Source: Vibrio hepatarius
Lineage (GTDB): Bacteria; Pseudomonadota; Gammaproteobacteria; Enterobacterales; Vibrionaceae
Assembly (NCBI RefSeq): GCF_001274785.1
Contig: NZ_LHPI01000001.1
Location: 620,001-684,000 of the forward strand
Length of the DNA: 64,000 bases
Direction of reading: 5' to 3'
Of the stretch, positions 35,550-44,977 are shown piece by piece (position 1 is the first letter of the stretch; every line of letters starts with the position of its first letter). Under the pieces are notes generated by a model, which was not told the DNA's origin, made no database searches, and saw only the letters and a program-made list of their open reading frames with translations. Made by a program: the position numbers and the translations under genes.

Positions 35550-37556
35550 TTAAGCGAGTAGTTCTTTTGCTGTGTTTACTACGTTTTCAGTCGTGAAACC
35601 AAACATCTTGAACAGTTCACCCGCTGGTGCAGATTCACCGAAGGTTGTCATACCGATGATCTTGCCGCCAAAGCCTACGTACTTGTACCAGAAGTCCGCG
35701 ATGCCCGCTTCGATAGCGATACGCGCTGTTACGTCTGATGGCAGTACTGCTTCACGGTAAGCTGCGTCTTGCTTGTCGAATGCATCAGTCGATGGCATTG
35801 AAACAACGCGTACTTGCTTACCTTCTGCTGTTAGCTGTGCTGCTGCTTCTACTGCGAGCTCAACTTCAGAGCCTGTTGCGATAAGGATAAGTTCTGGCTT
35901 GCCTGCGCAATCTTTCAGGATGTAACCGCCTTTCGCGATGTCCGCAACTTGCTCAGCTGTACGCTCTTGTTGTGCTAGGTTCTGACGCGAGAAGATAAGC
36001 GCTGTTGGCGCATCTTTACGCTCAATTGCCAGTTTCCAAGCCACTGCTGATTCAACCTGGTCACATGGACGCCATGTGCTCATGTTTGGCGTTAGACGTA
36101 GAGACGCCATTTGCTCAACTGGTTGGTGAGTCGGACCATCTTCGCCAAGACCGATAGAGTCGTGCGTGTACACTTGGATGTTCTGAATCTTCATCAGAGA
36201 TGCCATGCGCATTGCGTTACGTGCGTATTCCATAAACATTAGGAATGTTGCGCCGTAAGGAACGAAACCACCATGTAGCGCGATGCCGTTCATGATTGCC
36301 GTCATACCGAACTCACGTACGCCGTAATGCACGTAGTTGCCAGAGAAGTCGTTCGCTTCAAGTGATTTAGAGCCAGACCACATGGTTAGGTTAGAAGGCG
36401 CAAGGTCAGCAGAGCCGCCCATGAACTCAGGTAGTAACGCACCGAACGCTTCTAGCGCATTTTGTGATGCTTTACGTGATGCGATGTTCGCTGGGTTTGC
36501 TTGAAGGTCAGAAATGATTTGGCTTGCTTTCTCTTCCCACTGTGCTGGTAGCTCACCGTTTACGCGGCGTTTGAATTCTGCTGCAAGCTCTGGATATGCT
36601 GCTTCATAAGCTGCAAATTTCTCGTTCCACGCTGCTTCCTTAGCTGCGCCTGCTTCTTTCGCAGACCATTCTGCGTAAACTTCTTGCGGAATTTCAAAAG
36701 GACCGTGCTCCCAACCTAGTTCTTTACGTGTTGCTGCGATTTCTTCTGCACCTAGTGGCGCACCGTGACAGTCGTGAGAACCAGACTTGTTAGGAGAACC
36801 AAAACCGATAATCGTTTTAGTACAGATTAGAGTAGGGCGTGGGTCTGCTTTAGCCGCTTCGATTGCTGCGTTGATTGCTGCAGAGTCGTGGCCGTCTACC
36901 GCTGGAATTACATGCCAGCCGTACGCTTCAAAACGTTTAGGTGTATCGTCAGAGAACCAGCCTTCTACTTCGCCATCGATTGAGATGCCGTTGTCATCCC
37001 AGAACGCGATCAGTTTGCCTAGACCTAGCGTGCCAGCCAGAGAACATGCCTCGTGCGAGATGCCTTCCATCAGACAGCCGTCACCCATAAACACGTAAGT
37101 GAAGTGGTCAACGATGTCGTGGCCTTCTTTGTTGAACTGAGATGCTAGCGCTTTTTCAGCCAACGCCATACCTACTGCGTTAGTGATACCTTGGCCTAGT
37201 GGACCTGTTGTTGTCTCGATACCAGGTGCGTAACCGTACTCAGGGTGACCCGGAGTTTTAGAATGCAGCTGACGGAAGTTCTTTAGATCGTCGATTGATA
37301 GCTCGTAACCTGCAAGGTGCAGTAGAGAGTAAATCAGCATAGAGCCGTGGCCGTTTGATAGTACAAAACGGTCGCGGTCAGCCCATTCTGGGTTCGATGG
37401 GTTGTGGTTTAGGTGAGAGCGCCAAAGAACTTCAGCGATATCAGCCATACCCATAGGCGCACCAGGGTGACCAGAGTTAGCTTGTTGAACACCGTCCATG
37501 CTTAGCGCACGGATTGCATTTGCTAGCTGTTTGTTTGATAAAGAGGAGCGATCCAT
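35550..37556 (-). CDS. tkt: transketolase
   Basis: A 668-residue thiamine-diphosphate enzyme of the pentose phosphate pathway. Motifs include [12 protein letters not shown] near the N-terminus, the ThDP motif GDGCLMEG through DDNGISIDG, the transketolase motif [12 protein letters not shown], and the substrate-binding [12 protein letters not shown]. Length equals TktA/TktB. It lies 80 bp after transaldolase on the same strand, so the two form a two-gene non-oxidative pentose phosphate unit. Many Vibrio also carry another tkt on chromosome I; that cannot be checked here. Confidence 0.96.
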   Translation of the reverse strand: MDRSSLSNKQLANAIRALSMDGVQQANSGHPGAPMGMADIAEVLWRSHLNHNPSNPEWADRDRFVLSNGHGSMLIYSLLHLAGYELSIDDLKNFRQLHSKTPGHPEYGYAPGIETTTGPLGQGITNAVGMALAEKALASQFNKEGHDIVDHFTYVFMGDGCLMEGISHEACSLAGTLGLGKLIAFWDDNGISIDGEVEGWFSDDTPKRFEAYGWHVIPAVDGHDSAAINAAIEAAKADPRPTLICTKTIIGFGSPNKSGSHDCHGAPLGAEEIAATRKELGWEHGPFEIPQEVYAEWSAKEAGAAKEAAWNEKFAAYEAAYPELAAEFKRRVNGELPAQWEEKASQIISDLQANPANIASRKASQNALEAFGALLPEFMGGSADLAPSNLTMWSGSKSLEANDFSGNYVHYGVREFGMTAIMNGIALHGGFVPYGATFLMFMEYARNAMRMASLMKIQNIQVYTHDSIGLGEDGPTHQPVEQMASLRLTPNMSTWRPCDQVESAVAWKLAIERKDAPTALIFSRQNLAQQERTAEQVADIAKGGYILKDCAGKPELILIATGSEVELAVEAAAQLTAEGKQVRVVSMPSTDAFDKQDAAYREAVLPSDVTARIAIEAGIADFWYKYVGFGGKIIGMTTFGESAPAGELFKMFGFTTENVVNTAKELLA

Positions 37557-37599
37557 AATAATTACCGAATATGTTTAATTCTAGGAAAGGGATATTAAG

Positions 37600-37625
37600 A
37601 GGGGAACGCAAACGTTCCCCTTTTT
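37600..37625 (-). other. hairpin between transaldolase and transketolase
   Basis: GGGGAACG / CGTTCCCC with a CAAA loop. The T-run is on the plus-strand side (TTTTT); on the minus strand only CTCTTAATA follows, so in the direction of tal-tkt transcription it is more likely a partial attenuator or mRNA-stability element. Confidence 0.6.
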
Positions 37626-37636
37626 GATTCTGTGTC

Positions 37637-38587
37637 TTACAGCTTAGCTGCGATCATGTCTTCAAGTTTGCCTTGGTCAATCGCGAAGTTGCGGATACCT
37701 TCAGCAAGCTTCTCTACCGCCATTGGGTCTTGGTTGTGATCCCATAGGAACTCAGCGTGAGTCATTGGAGCAGGGCGCTCTTTTGCACCGTTAGAGTCAA
37801 CTAGCTTCTCAACGACTTCACCTTCAGCCGCTTCAAGTTCTGCAAGTAGAGCAGGTGCGATAGTTAGACGGTCACAACCAGCTAGCTCAAGGATTTCACC
37901 GATGTTACGGAAGCTTGCACCCATAACGACTGTTTTGTAGCCGTATTCTTTGTAGTAGTTGTAGATCTTAGTTACTGACAATACGCCTGGATCTTCTTGA
38001 GCTTCGAAGTCGCGACCTTCTTTCGCTTTGTACCAGTCCATGATACGACCAACGAATGGAGAGATTAAGAATACGCCAGCTTCAGCACATGCGCGCGCCT
38101 GAGCGAATGAGAATAGAAGAGTCAGGTTACAGTTGATACCTTCTTTCTCTAGGATTTCTGCTGCGCGGATACCTTCCCAAGTAGAAGCCAGTTTGATTAG
38201 GATGCGGTCGTTAGAAATGCCTGCATCGTTGTACATCTTAACTAGCTGACGAGCTTTCGCTACGCTGCCTTCCATATCGTAAGAAAGACGTGCGTCAACT
38301 TCTGTAGAGATACGGCCAGGGATAGTTTTTAGGATTTCTTTACCAATGTTTACAGCAAGCATGTCACAAGTGTCTTGAACTTGTTGAGCTTTGTCGTTGC
38401 TTTGCTCTTTTGCGTAAGCGATTGAAGCGTCGATTAGAGGTGCGTACTCAGCGATTTGAGCAGCTTTCAGAATCAGAGATGGGTTAGTGGTTGCGTCTTC
38501 TGGTTGGTACTTTTTAATTGCGTCGATTTCACCAGTGTCAGCTACTACAGTCGTTAGTTTACGAAGTTGCTCTAATTTGTTGCTCAT
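37637..38587 (-). CDS. tal: transaldolase
   Basis: A 316-residue class I aldolase-fold transaldolase. The start was set at 38587 ([11 protein letters not shown]) because AGGA lies at proper distance; a three-residue longer frame exists. Family motifs are [12 protein letters not shown] and [17 protein letters not shown], the latter carrying the Schiff-base lysine. Transfers dihydroxyacetone units between sedoheptulose-7-P and glyceraldehyde-3-P. Divergent from the SorC-family regulator. Confidence 0.96.
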   Translation of the reverse strand: MSNKLEQLRKLTTVVADTGEIDAIKKYQPEDATTNPSLILKAAQIAEYAPLIDASIAYAKEQSNDKAQQVQDTCDMLAVNIGKEILKTIPGRISTEVDARLSYDMEGSVAKARQLVKMYNDAGISNDRILIKLASTWEGIRAAEILEKEGINCNLTLLFSFAQARACAEAGVFLISPFVGRIMDWYKAKEGRDFEAQEDPGVLSVTKIYNYYKEYGYKTVVMGASFRNIGEILELAGCDRLTIAPALLAELEAAEGEVVEKLVDSNGAKERPAPMTHAEFLWDHNQDPMAVEKLAEGIRNFAIDQGKLEDMIAAKL

Positions 38588-38710
38588 TACGATCATCCTA
38601 TTTCATGGGGCTCATACTTTGCTGTAAGCATGAAGAGTGCATTTGCAAGCGTGCCAGACAATAGAAGTACAAGTTTGTTCTATCAGCCAGCTTTTAACTT
38701 TTCACCGTTT

Positions 38711-38735
38711 GAGCATTTGTTGTGAACATTTGCTC
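38711..38735. promoter_or_regulatory. palindromic candidate operator for the SorC-family regulator
   Basis: GAGCATTTGTT-gtg-AACATTTGCTC is a 25-bp interrupted palindrome with 9 of 11 matching positions per arm. It lies in the 465-bp divergent region between tal and the regulator. Its right arm recurs in the opposite orientation at 38937-38947. Confidence 0.55.
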
Positions 38736-38936
38736 GAACGCTGAGTAAATGATGGGTTCATAATTATCTTATCTGAGCCGAAAGTCAATTGTTGATCTAG
38801 GGGTAAAGTGACATTCATCAACTATTTTTTTTATTGTCGACCTAGGTTTGCATAAATAAACGTTTGCCTAGATAGCGTATAGCTTGCGGAGCGACACAAA
38901 GTGCTAAATTTACGCGTGAGAATTTGTTTTTGTGAT

Positions 38937-38947
38937 GAGCAAATGTT
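38937..38947. promoter_or_regulatory. second copy of the operator half-site
   Basis: GAGCAAATGTT is the exact reverse complement of 38725-38735. It sits about 105 bp before the regulator start, suggesting autoregulation or DNA looping with the distal site. The rest of 38588-39052 is AT-rich and non-coding. Confidence 0.45.
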
Positions 38948-39052
38948 GATGTTTTCCACCCTAGTGACATATGCTACGCACATGAGCGCTTGTAACAGCG
39001 TTGAGTATATGCCCAGTTTTTAGGGGCGCGAACAACATAAGTTAGGTTGACC

Positions 39053-40063
39053 ATGAGTAAATCCACTAATGATGTGTCTGACGAGAGCACCGATCTACTA
39101 ACTGAAATATCGGTCGCTTATTACCAAGACGGCGCGACACAAGAAGAGATTTCAAAGAAGTTTGCGGTTTCACGAGCAAAAGTGGGGCGCATGCTAAAAC
39201 AAGCAAGAGACGAAGGCATTGTCGAGATCACTGTGAAATACCATCCAGTATTCAGTGCCAAGATAGAACAGCGCCTTATTGAGCGCTTTGGAGTAAAGCG
39301 CGCACTTGTTGCGTTAGACCAACCGAGCGAAGAGCAGCAGCGACTGCAAGTTGCAGGGTTAGTGTCGAAATACATGGCGAGCACGCTGCAAAACGGTACG
39401 GTGGTGACGGTAGGCCAGGGACGGAATGTGTCAGCAGTGGCGCACCACGTTGGTGTCATCCCACAGAAGGATGTGAAGTTTGTGTGTGGGATTGGCGGCA
39501 TTCACCCACGCGGGGGGATGTACAATGCTGACCATATTTGCCGTCAGTTCGCTAAAAGCTACGGCGGAAGCTCTGAAACCTTGTATGCGCCAGCGTATGC
39601 AGAAAACCGCGAACAAAAGATCGCTTTTATGCAAAATGCGACCGTCAAACAGACTTTAGACCTTGCGCGAAAAGCAGACGTGGCGTTAGTTGGTATCGGC
39701 GATATGAGTGAAAACAGCTACATGGTCGACTTAGGCTGGTTTACAGCAGAAGAAGTGGTTCAATCACGTATGATGCAAGGCGTGGTTGGCGACTTTGCGG
39801 GATACGACTTCTTTGACATCAATGGTGAGTCAGCTAAGACGGTGATGAGCGACCGAATTATCGGCCTAGGCATTGATGAGTTTCGTTCCGTATCAGAGGT
39901 GATTGCTATCGCGGCGGAAAACAGTAAGCCACTGGCTTTGCTAGGTGCTCTGAGAACTGGGGCGATCGATGTCATTGCGACCAGCGTGAGTAACGCACTG
40001 ACGGTTTTAAACCTTGATGAGCAAATGCACGACGCTCAAGCAAATCTAACAAAACGAGATTGA
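39053..40063 (+). CDS. SorC/DeoR-type sugar-binding transcriptional regulator
   Basis: A 336-residue regulator, started at the ATG at 39053 (a TTG two codons earlier is less likely). The N-terminal helix-turn-helix reads YQDGATQEEISKKFAVSRAKVGRMLKQA, typical of SorC, and the remainder is a sugar-phosphate-binding NagB-like domain (VGIGDMSENSYMVDLGW, IGLGIDEFRSV). Divergent from tal-tkt, so control of those genes by a phosphorylated sugar is likely. The motif-containing intergenic region supports this. Confidence 0.9.
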   Translation: MSKSTNDVSDESTDLLTEISVAYYQDGATQEEISKKFAVSRAKVGRMLKQARDEGIVEITVKYHPVFSAKIEQRLIERFGVKRALVALDQPSEEQQRLQVAGLVSKYMASTLQNGTVVTVGQGRNVSAVAHHVGVIPQKDVKFVCGIGGIHPRGGMYNADHICRQFAKSYGGSSETLYAPAYAENREQKIAFMQNATVKQTLDLARKADVALVGIGDMSENSYMVDLGWFTAEEVVQSRMMQGVVGDFAGYDFFDINGESAKTVMSDRIIGLGIDEFRSVSEVIAIAAENSKPLALLGALRTGAIDVIATSVSNALTVLNLDEQMHDAQANLTKRD

Positions 40064-40083
40064 GTATTCGGCGTTAAAACTTT

Positions 40084-40120
40084 TCCGTACTCGGGAGTTC
40101 AAAGAGCCCCTGAGTACGGA
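40084..40120. terminator. imperfect stem-loop between convergent genes
   Basis: TCCGTACTC / GAGTACGGA, a 9-bp stem with a GC-rich inner extension containing one bulge. It lies between the convergent SorC-family and AlaX genes. T-tracts are weak on both sides. Confidence 0.5.
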
Positions 40121-40124
40121 ATGA

Positions 40125-40772
40125 CTACTCCGATACCAACAAGGTGATTTCAACTCGTTCTTTGCCTTTACCAATGTTCTTACGCTTTAGCGCTATTTTA
40201 CCCACTTCCGAAGTGCGCTTTAGGTGAGTGCCGCCGCAAGGCACTTGAGCAAACCCTTCTACTCTCCAGTAGCGTCGCTGCTGCTCTTGATCGGCGAACG
40301 CGCTTATTATCGGTAAATCTGCGTCGATGATCGCCTGTGCTTGCTGTGTGAAACCAATTAATAATGGATTAATGTTTTCATGCCACTCAAAGTCGATGCG
40401 GCTTTTATCTTGCGAGATATGCGCGCCAATTTTGGCGATTTCTGGGTAGCGCTGCGTAAACAGTTCAAGCACCACTTCTGCGGCAAAGTGTAACTTCATT
40501 AGGGCGTAGCGCCTGTTCCAATCGATCTGGCTAACGACATTATCACCGACAGCAAAGTTGGGCGGCGATTGTAGCGTGTAGATGATGCGCTTTTCGTCTT
40601 TAATAGCAACAACAACTGGAATCCCAGCGATGGTTGCCGCATCACTTTCTTGCCCGCCTGACTCGGCATAGATAATAGTATGGGAAAGCTCAACGTCATT
40701 GCCTTCAATACGCGTTACCTGCGATGTCAGTTCGGTGAGGTATGGGTCATTCCAGAATTCCTTTTCCGTCAT
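40125..40772 (-). CDS. alanyl-tRNA editing protein, AlaX family, variant zinc site
   Basis: A 215-residue stand-alone editing domain related to that of alanyl-tRNA synthetase, which removes wrongly attached amino acids from tRNA(Ala). The expected zinc motif HxxxH reads His95-Phe-Ala-Ala-Glu99 here, so the second histidine is a glutamate, while the CxxxH part is intact (Cys179, His183). AESGGQESD near the N-terminus resembles the AlaX/AlaRS-C stretch. The family call is good; activity is less certain because of the changed ligand. Confidence 0.82.
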   Translation of the reverse strand: MTEKEFWNDPYLTELTSQVTRIEGNDVELSHTIIYAESGGQESDAATIAGIPVVVAIKDEKRIIYTLQSPPNFAVGDNVVSQIDWNRRYALMKLHFAAEVVLELFTQRYPEIAKIGAHISQDKSRIDFEWHENINPLLIGFTQQAQAIIDADLPIISAFADQEQQRRYWRVEGFAQVPCGGTHLKRTSEVGKIALKRKNIGKGKERVEITLLVSE

Positions 40773-41025
40773 TGTTTAACCTATGCTTTTCTCTGTTTGG
40801 CTACCAAGATAACAAAACTATCAAAATATCCATAGTAAACGCGGCAGCTATATTCAGCGTTTGCTTTAGCTTTTAAGTTCCGACTCAGAAAAGCGTAGTC
40901 AGCAAATTAAATGCAACCAATGTAATATGCTTGGTATTACTTCATAGTCTCTCGCAGCGTGATGTGAATTTTCAGCGGTTCAGTTTCCTCAAGGGTAATT
41001 TTAATTCGATTATTAGGAGGGATTT

Positions 41026-42324
41026 ATGAACAAGAAACTTCTCGTTACGGCGTTATTGGCTACGTTAAGTGGCACAGTATCCGCAGAGCAAAAGGTCGTT
41101 GCTGGTTACTTCGCCGATTGGCAATACAAAAATGCTGATAACCCTTATGTGGTGGAAGACATACCTGCAGAACAACTCACTCACGTTATTTACGCGTTCT
41201 TAAGCATGTGTGGTCCGCATACTGGTGCATCTGCCGAGATTCAGCAGTTAGTCGCCGAGCAATGTGAAGGCAAAGCGCCTTACACTGCGATTGTGGTAGA
41301 TACCCAAGCTGCGCTAAAGAAGGACTTTGGTAAGGTGAACGTTGATGTCCCTTATCAAGGTCACTTCGCGCAGTTGGCACAACTGAAGAAAGAGAACCCA
41401 AAGCTGAAGATTCTGCCTTCGTTTGGTGGTTGGACGATGTCTGAGCCGTTCCATGCTATGGCGAAAGATAACAAGTCGATTGAACAATTTGCTACATCCG
41501 CTGTTGATTTAATTCAGCAATATGACTTTTTTGATGGTATCGATTTGGATTGGGAATACCCCGGAGGTGGCGGTTTGACTACATCACCTTGGAACCCTGA
41601 AACCAAGCTAAGTGATGAGCAGAAAGCCAGTGAGCGTGAAGCATTTACGTATTTAGTGAAAACATTGCGTGGGGAGCTTGACGAATTGGAGCAAACTACT
41701 GGCAGAGAGTACGAACTGTCGACGGCGGTAGGCGTTGGCGCGAAAGCGGCTCAAATCGATTGGCAGGCTGCTCAGCCATACTTGACCAATATGTTCGCGA
41801 TGACCTATGACTTTTTGGGTGGCTGGGGGCAGCAGACCGGACACACGACCAATTTACATGCGACCGAAAGAAGTTGGTGGGGAATGGGCGCAGATGTGTT
41901 TATTAACCAGATGATTGAATTGGGCGTACCCAGTGAAAAGATTGTACTTGGCGCTGCGTTTTATGGGCGCGGCTGGCAAGGTACGAAAGACTTTGATGGT
42001 GGGTTACCGACACAAACGCTGGTTTCTGATCAAGGTGCACAGTTTGGAACAGGTGAGAATGGTTACTTTATGTTCTGGGATTTGATGCAAAACTACAGCG
42101 CGAAGCAGGGTTATCAGTATAAGTACGATGAACAAGCTCAAGCGCCATATTTGTGGCACCCGAACAAAAAAGTGTTTATCTCATTCGAAGACCAACGTTC
42201 GATCAAAGCCAAAGCGGATTGGGTGAAGCAAGCTAACCTCGGCGGTATCTTTACTTGGGAATTATCAGGTGATCCGAGCGGTGAGTTAGTTGACGTCATG
42301 CATCAGGAAATGAACAAGCAGTAA
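41026..42324 (+). CDS. secreted GH18 chitinase
   Basis: A 432-residue glycoside hydrolase family 18 enzyme with a signal peptide (cleavage after TVSA, residue 20). The catalytic DxxDxDxE motif is intact: Asp170, Asp173, Asp175 and proton donor Glu177 (DGIDLDWEYPG). SFGGW (132-136) and MTYDFLGGW are further GH18 motifs. No chitin-binding or fibronectin domain is present, so this is a compact single-domain chitinase, likely for oligomers or exposed chains. AGGAGG precedes the ATG. Confidence 0.93.
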   Translation: MNKKLLVTALLATLSGTVSAEQKVVAGYFADWQYKNADNPYVVEDIPAEQLTHVIYAFLSMCGPHTGASAEIQQLVAEQCEGKAPYTAIVVDTQAALKKDFGKVNVDVPYQGHFAQLAQLKKENPKLKILPSFGGWTMSEPFHAMAKDNKSIEQFATSAVDLIQQYDFFDGIDLDWEYPGGGGLTTSPWNPETKLSDEQKASEREAFTYLVKTLRGELDELEQTTGREYELSTAVGVGAKAAQIDWQAAQPYLTNMFAMTYDFLGGWGQQTGHTTNLHATERSWWGMGADVFINQMIELGVPSEKIVLGAAFYGRGWQGTKDFDGGLPTQTLVSDQGAQFGTGENGYFMFWDLMQNYSAKQGYQYKYDEQAQAPYLWHPNKKVFISFEDQRSIKAKADWVKQANLGGIFTWELSGDPSGELVDVMHQEMNKQ

Positions 42325-42330
42325 CAATAA

Positions 42331-42360
42331 AAAGGTCACTTTTTAATCCAAGTGACCTTT
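42331..42360 (+). terminator. intrinsic terminator of the chitinase gene
   Basis: Stem AAAGGTCACTT / AAGTGACCTTT with an 8-nt loop and following TTGTTTT. Confidence 0.88.
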
Positions 42361-42401
42361 TGTTTTCAGCTCAATAGTGGCGTTGTAATGGTATGCAGTT
42401 G

Positions 42402-43007
42402 TTATTTAATCAGTGGCAGCAGCACATGTTCGTAACCGATCGCGAGTGAAACATAAATCAGCAACGCCGCCATTAAATAGTTAAACACCCTCAAATACTT
42501 CGGATTTTCAATTTTCTTACCCAACAATGAACCAACGATGGAATAACTCGTTGGCGCACCAAACGCCAGTACCGCTAAAACAAATGACCAAAGTAAAATG
42601 GCTTCGCCTGTGATGCCAGCACTAGGAAACTGAATGGTCGAAATGGGCAAAGTTGCGACTAGTGCTTTAGGGTTAAGGAGCTGCATAAACAGCCCGTCAC
42701 GAAAGCTCAACTGATTATCGTCATAAGCCGCCTCTTGGATGTTTACGTTCGATTTAACGACCTTATAAGCGACGTAAAGAATGTAGCTACAACCAGCGAA
42801 ACTGATAAAAGGCAAAATATGAGGATTAATGACTTGTCGCCCTAGATATCCCAGAAAGACAAATAAAATCAACATTGCGCATCCAACACCAATAAAGAAT
42901 CCAAGGTGGTTATAGGTACGTTTGTTTAGCCCGCTGTGAAGACCGAGTAAATTGATTGGACCAGGGGTGTACATTATGCCAATGGCATAGGCAAAAATTT
43001 CAGACAT
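42402..43007 (-). CDS. LysE/RhtB-family exporter
   Basis: A 201-residue membrane protein with about six segments and the family motifs YTPGPINLL and MQLLNPKALVATL. Exports an amino acid or related metabolite by family. The AraC-type gene lies 50 bp upstream on the same strand, an arrangement common for substrate-controlled exporters. The substrate is unknown. Confidence 0.85.
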   Translation of the reverse strand: MSEIFAYAIGIMYTPGPINLLGLHSGLNKRTYNHLGFFIGVGCAMLILFVFLGYLGRQVINPHILPFISFAGCSYILYVAYKVVKSNVNIQEAAYDDNQLSFRDGLFMQLLNPKALVATLPISTIQFPSAGITGEAILLWSFVLAVLAFGAPTSYSIVGSLLGKKIENPKYLRVFNYLMAALLIYVSLAIGYEHVLLPLIK

Positions 43008-43057
43008 AGCTAAGCCTACTTGAGTTTATTTGAATGCAGAATTGAAGGAGGTGTCGT

Positions 43058-43885
43058 TTAGCGTGACCATTGAAGCTGGAATTGCTTCGGGGTCATACCA
43101 AACATCTTCTTAAAGTTACGGTTCAAGTGGCTAATATCCGCAAACCCTGAATCTAAGGCCGCGAGCGTGGCGTTGCTACCGAGTTGTAAGGCTTTGCGCG
43201 CATGGTTTATGCGACAGTTCAGTACATATTGATAGGGCGTTATGCCAAACTGCGCGCGAAACAGACGAATGAAATGAAATTTCGACATCGCTGCTGCATT
43301 GGCGATATCTTCGATTGAAATGTCATTATGTAGGTTGGCAAAAATATACTCTTTGGCTCTGAATAATAGTGTGTCTGTTCTGCTGCGGCGCTCAGCTAAA
43401 TCCAAACTCCCATGTTGATTAACCAATGATTGCGCCAGCATATACAGACTCGATTCGTACTCAATCTGGGTGTAAGAGGTCGTTTTTAATAGTTGTGACA
43501 TATTCGCCACATGGTGTCTGAGCATTGCATCGTCAAACAAAGTATTTTGCAGGCGTAGTGTGGATGACTGCTTATAGCCGAGAGACTGGAATAGGGGATA
43601 GATTTCATCCGGGTGGATATAAAGCATCACGTACTCAAGGTCTTGCTCTACTCCAGAATGGCCATCATGGACGTCTTCAGGGTTAAACAACATCACACAT
43701 CCAGGCGAGCTTTTGTGGAAAGAGCCACGACAAAAAAAGTCTTGTCGACCTTGTAACGTTAAGCCTATCGAGTATTCTTCATGGGCATGTTTTGGGTAGG
43801 TAAAATCGCTCATCGTCGCGCTTAGCAACGACACGTTGTCTTGCTGTTTGCTGGGCGTAAATTGAAAGCGATTACCATTTTCCAA
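43058..43885 (-). CDS. AraC-family transcriptional regulator
   Basis: A 275-residue regulator: an N-terminal cupin sensing domain (FTYPKHAHEEYSIGLTLQG, FNPEDVHDGHSG) and a C-terminal double helix-turn-helix (IANAAAMSKFHFIRLFRAQFG and DSGFADISHLNRNFKKMFG). Probably controls the exporter gene just downstream and itself. Confidence 0.9.
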   Translation of the reverse strand: MENGNRFQFTPSKQQDNVSLLSATMSDFTYPKHAHEEYSIGLTLQGRQDFFCRGSFHKSSPGCVMLFNPEDVHDGHSGVEQDLEYVMLYIHPDEIYPLFQSLGYKQSSTLRLQNTLFDDAMLRHHVANMSQLLKTTSYTQIEYESSLYMLAQSLVNQHGSLDLAERRSRTDTLLFRAKEYIFANLHNDISIEDIANAAAMSKFHFIRLFRAQFGITPYQYVLNCRINHARKALQLGSNATLAALDSGFADISHLNRNFKKMFGMTPKQFQLQWSR

Positions 43886-44054
43886 AATGAATTCCTTTTC
43901 GGTGTTAGCGTTGAACTTACATCACTATAAAGTCGTACGGCTGAGAAAACTTGAATAAAATTGCTTTTATCAACAGCTAACTTTTATGCGTTCCCTGCGT
44001 TCTGAACTCAAACGTGTCTCTCGAGCTCAGAACCAAATACGCAGGCCGTATAAA

Positions 44055-44879
44055 TTAAGCGATCGGCAGTTCTTCTCTCGCGCCCCATTCAGTCCAAGAG
44101 CCGTCATACACAGACAAGTTCTGGTAACCGCAGATATAAGCCGCTAGCAGGATAATGCATGCTGTCACGCCAGAACCACAACTGAATAGATATTGCTCTT
44201 TACCTGCTAGCAGCTCTTCAAGTTGAGGTTGTAACTCTTGCTGTGATTTCATCTTGTGTCCGTCCATGACATAAGCAAAAGGCAAGCATGCAGAATTAGG
44301 GATATGACCGCTACGAATACCAGGTCTTGGCTCGGGGACTTGAGCATCAAAGCGTTGTTGTGAGCGAGCATCAAGCGTTAAGCTGCTTGGGGCGTCAATC
44401 TTGCCTAGTACATACGCGGCGTCCACGAAGAAATCTGGATTAAGTTTTCCGTCGAAGTCACCTTTCTCAAGGGATTCAAGGTACTTTTGAACGACTGGAA
44501 ATCCCGCTTTTTTCCATTCAGTCAGACCGCCATTTAAAATATAAACCTTGTTATGTCCCATGGCTTTAAACATCCACCAAGCTCTTGGCGAGGCAAACGT
44601 GCCGCTATTGTCATAAACAACAATGGTCGAATCTTGGTTGATGCCGAGTTGCTGTGCAAGCGTATTAAAGCGCTGCTCGGATGGCATCATATGAGGAAGT
44701 GGGGAGTCTGGGTCGCAGAAAACTTTGTCGTAATCAAAACGTCTAGCGTTGGGGATGATGTTCTCTTTGTCCTTCTCGCTTTCTGACGGTATTTGAAAGT
44801 CGATACTTGCATCGAGGATCACAACCGATTCGGACTGCTCAAGTTGTAACAGCTGCTGCGGTGAAATGAGTGGATTCAT
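44055..44879 (-). CDS. sseA: 3-mercaptopyruvate sulfurtransferase
   Basis: A 274-residue tandem rhodanese protein. The catalytic loop is CGSGVTA with Cys234, the signature of mercaptopyruvate rather than thiosulfate sulfurtransferases (CRKGVTA). The N-terminal rhodanese domain is inactive, as usual. No operon partner is close; the chemotaxis gene follows on the same strand after about 100 bp of its own start region. Confidence 0.92.
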   Translation of the reverse strand: MNPLISPQQLLQLEQSESVVILDASIDFQIPSESEKDKENIIPNARRFDYDKVFCDPDSPLPHMMPSEQRFNTLAQQLGINQDSTIVVYDNSGTFASPRAWWMFKAMGHNKVYILNGGLTEWKKAGFPVVQKYLESLEKGDFDGKLNPDFFVDAAYVLGKIDAPSSLTLDARSQQRFDAQVPEPRPGIRSGHIPNSACLPFAYVMDGHKMKSQQELQPQLEELLAGKEQYLFSCGSGVTACIILLAAYICGYQNLSVYDGSWTEWGAREELPIA

Positions 44880-44977
44880 AAATTAGCCTGACGATGATTG
44901 AATAGTTATTTTTAAGCTACAACAGTAAATAAAAAGGGGCAACTAACCGCTGCCCCAAATTCTCTCTAAGTTGTTCA

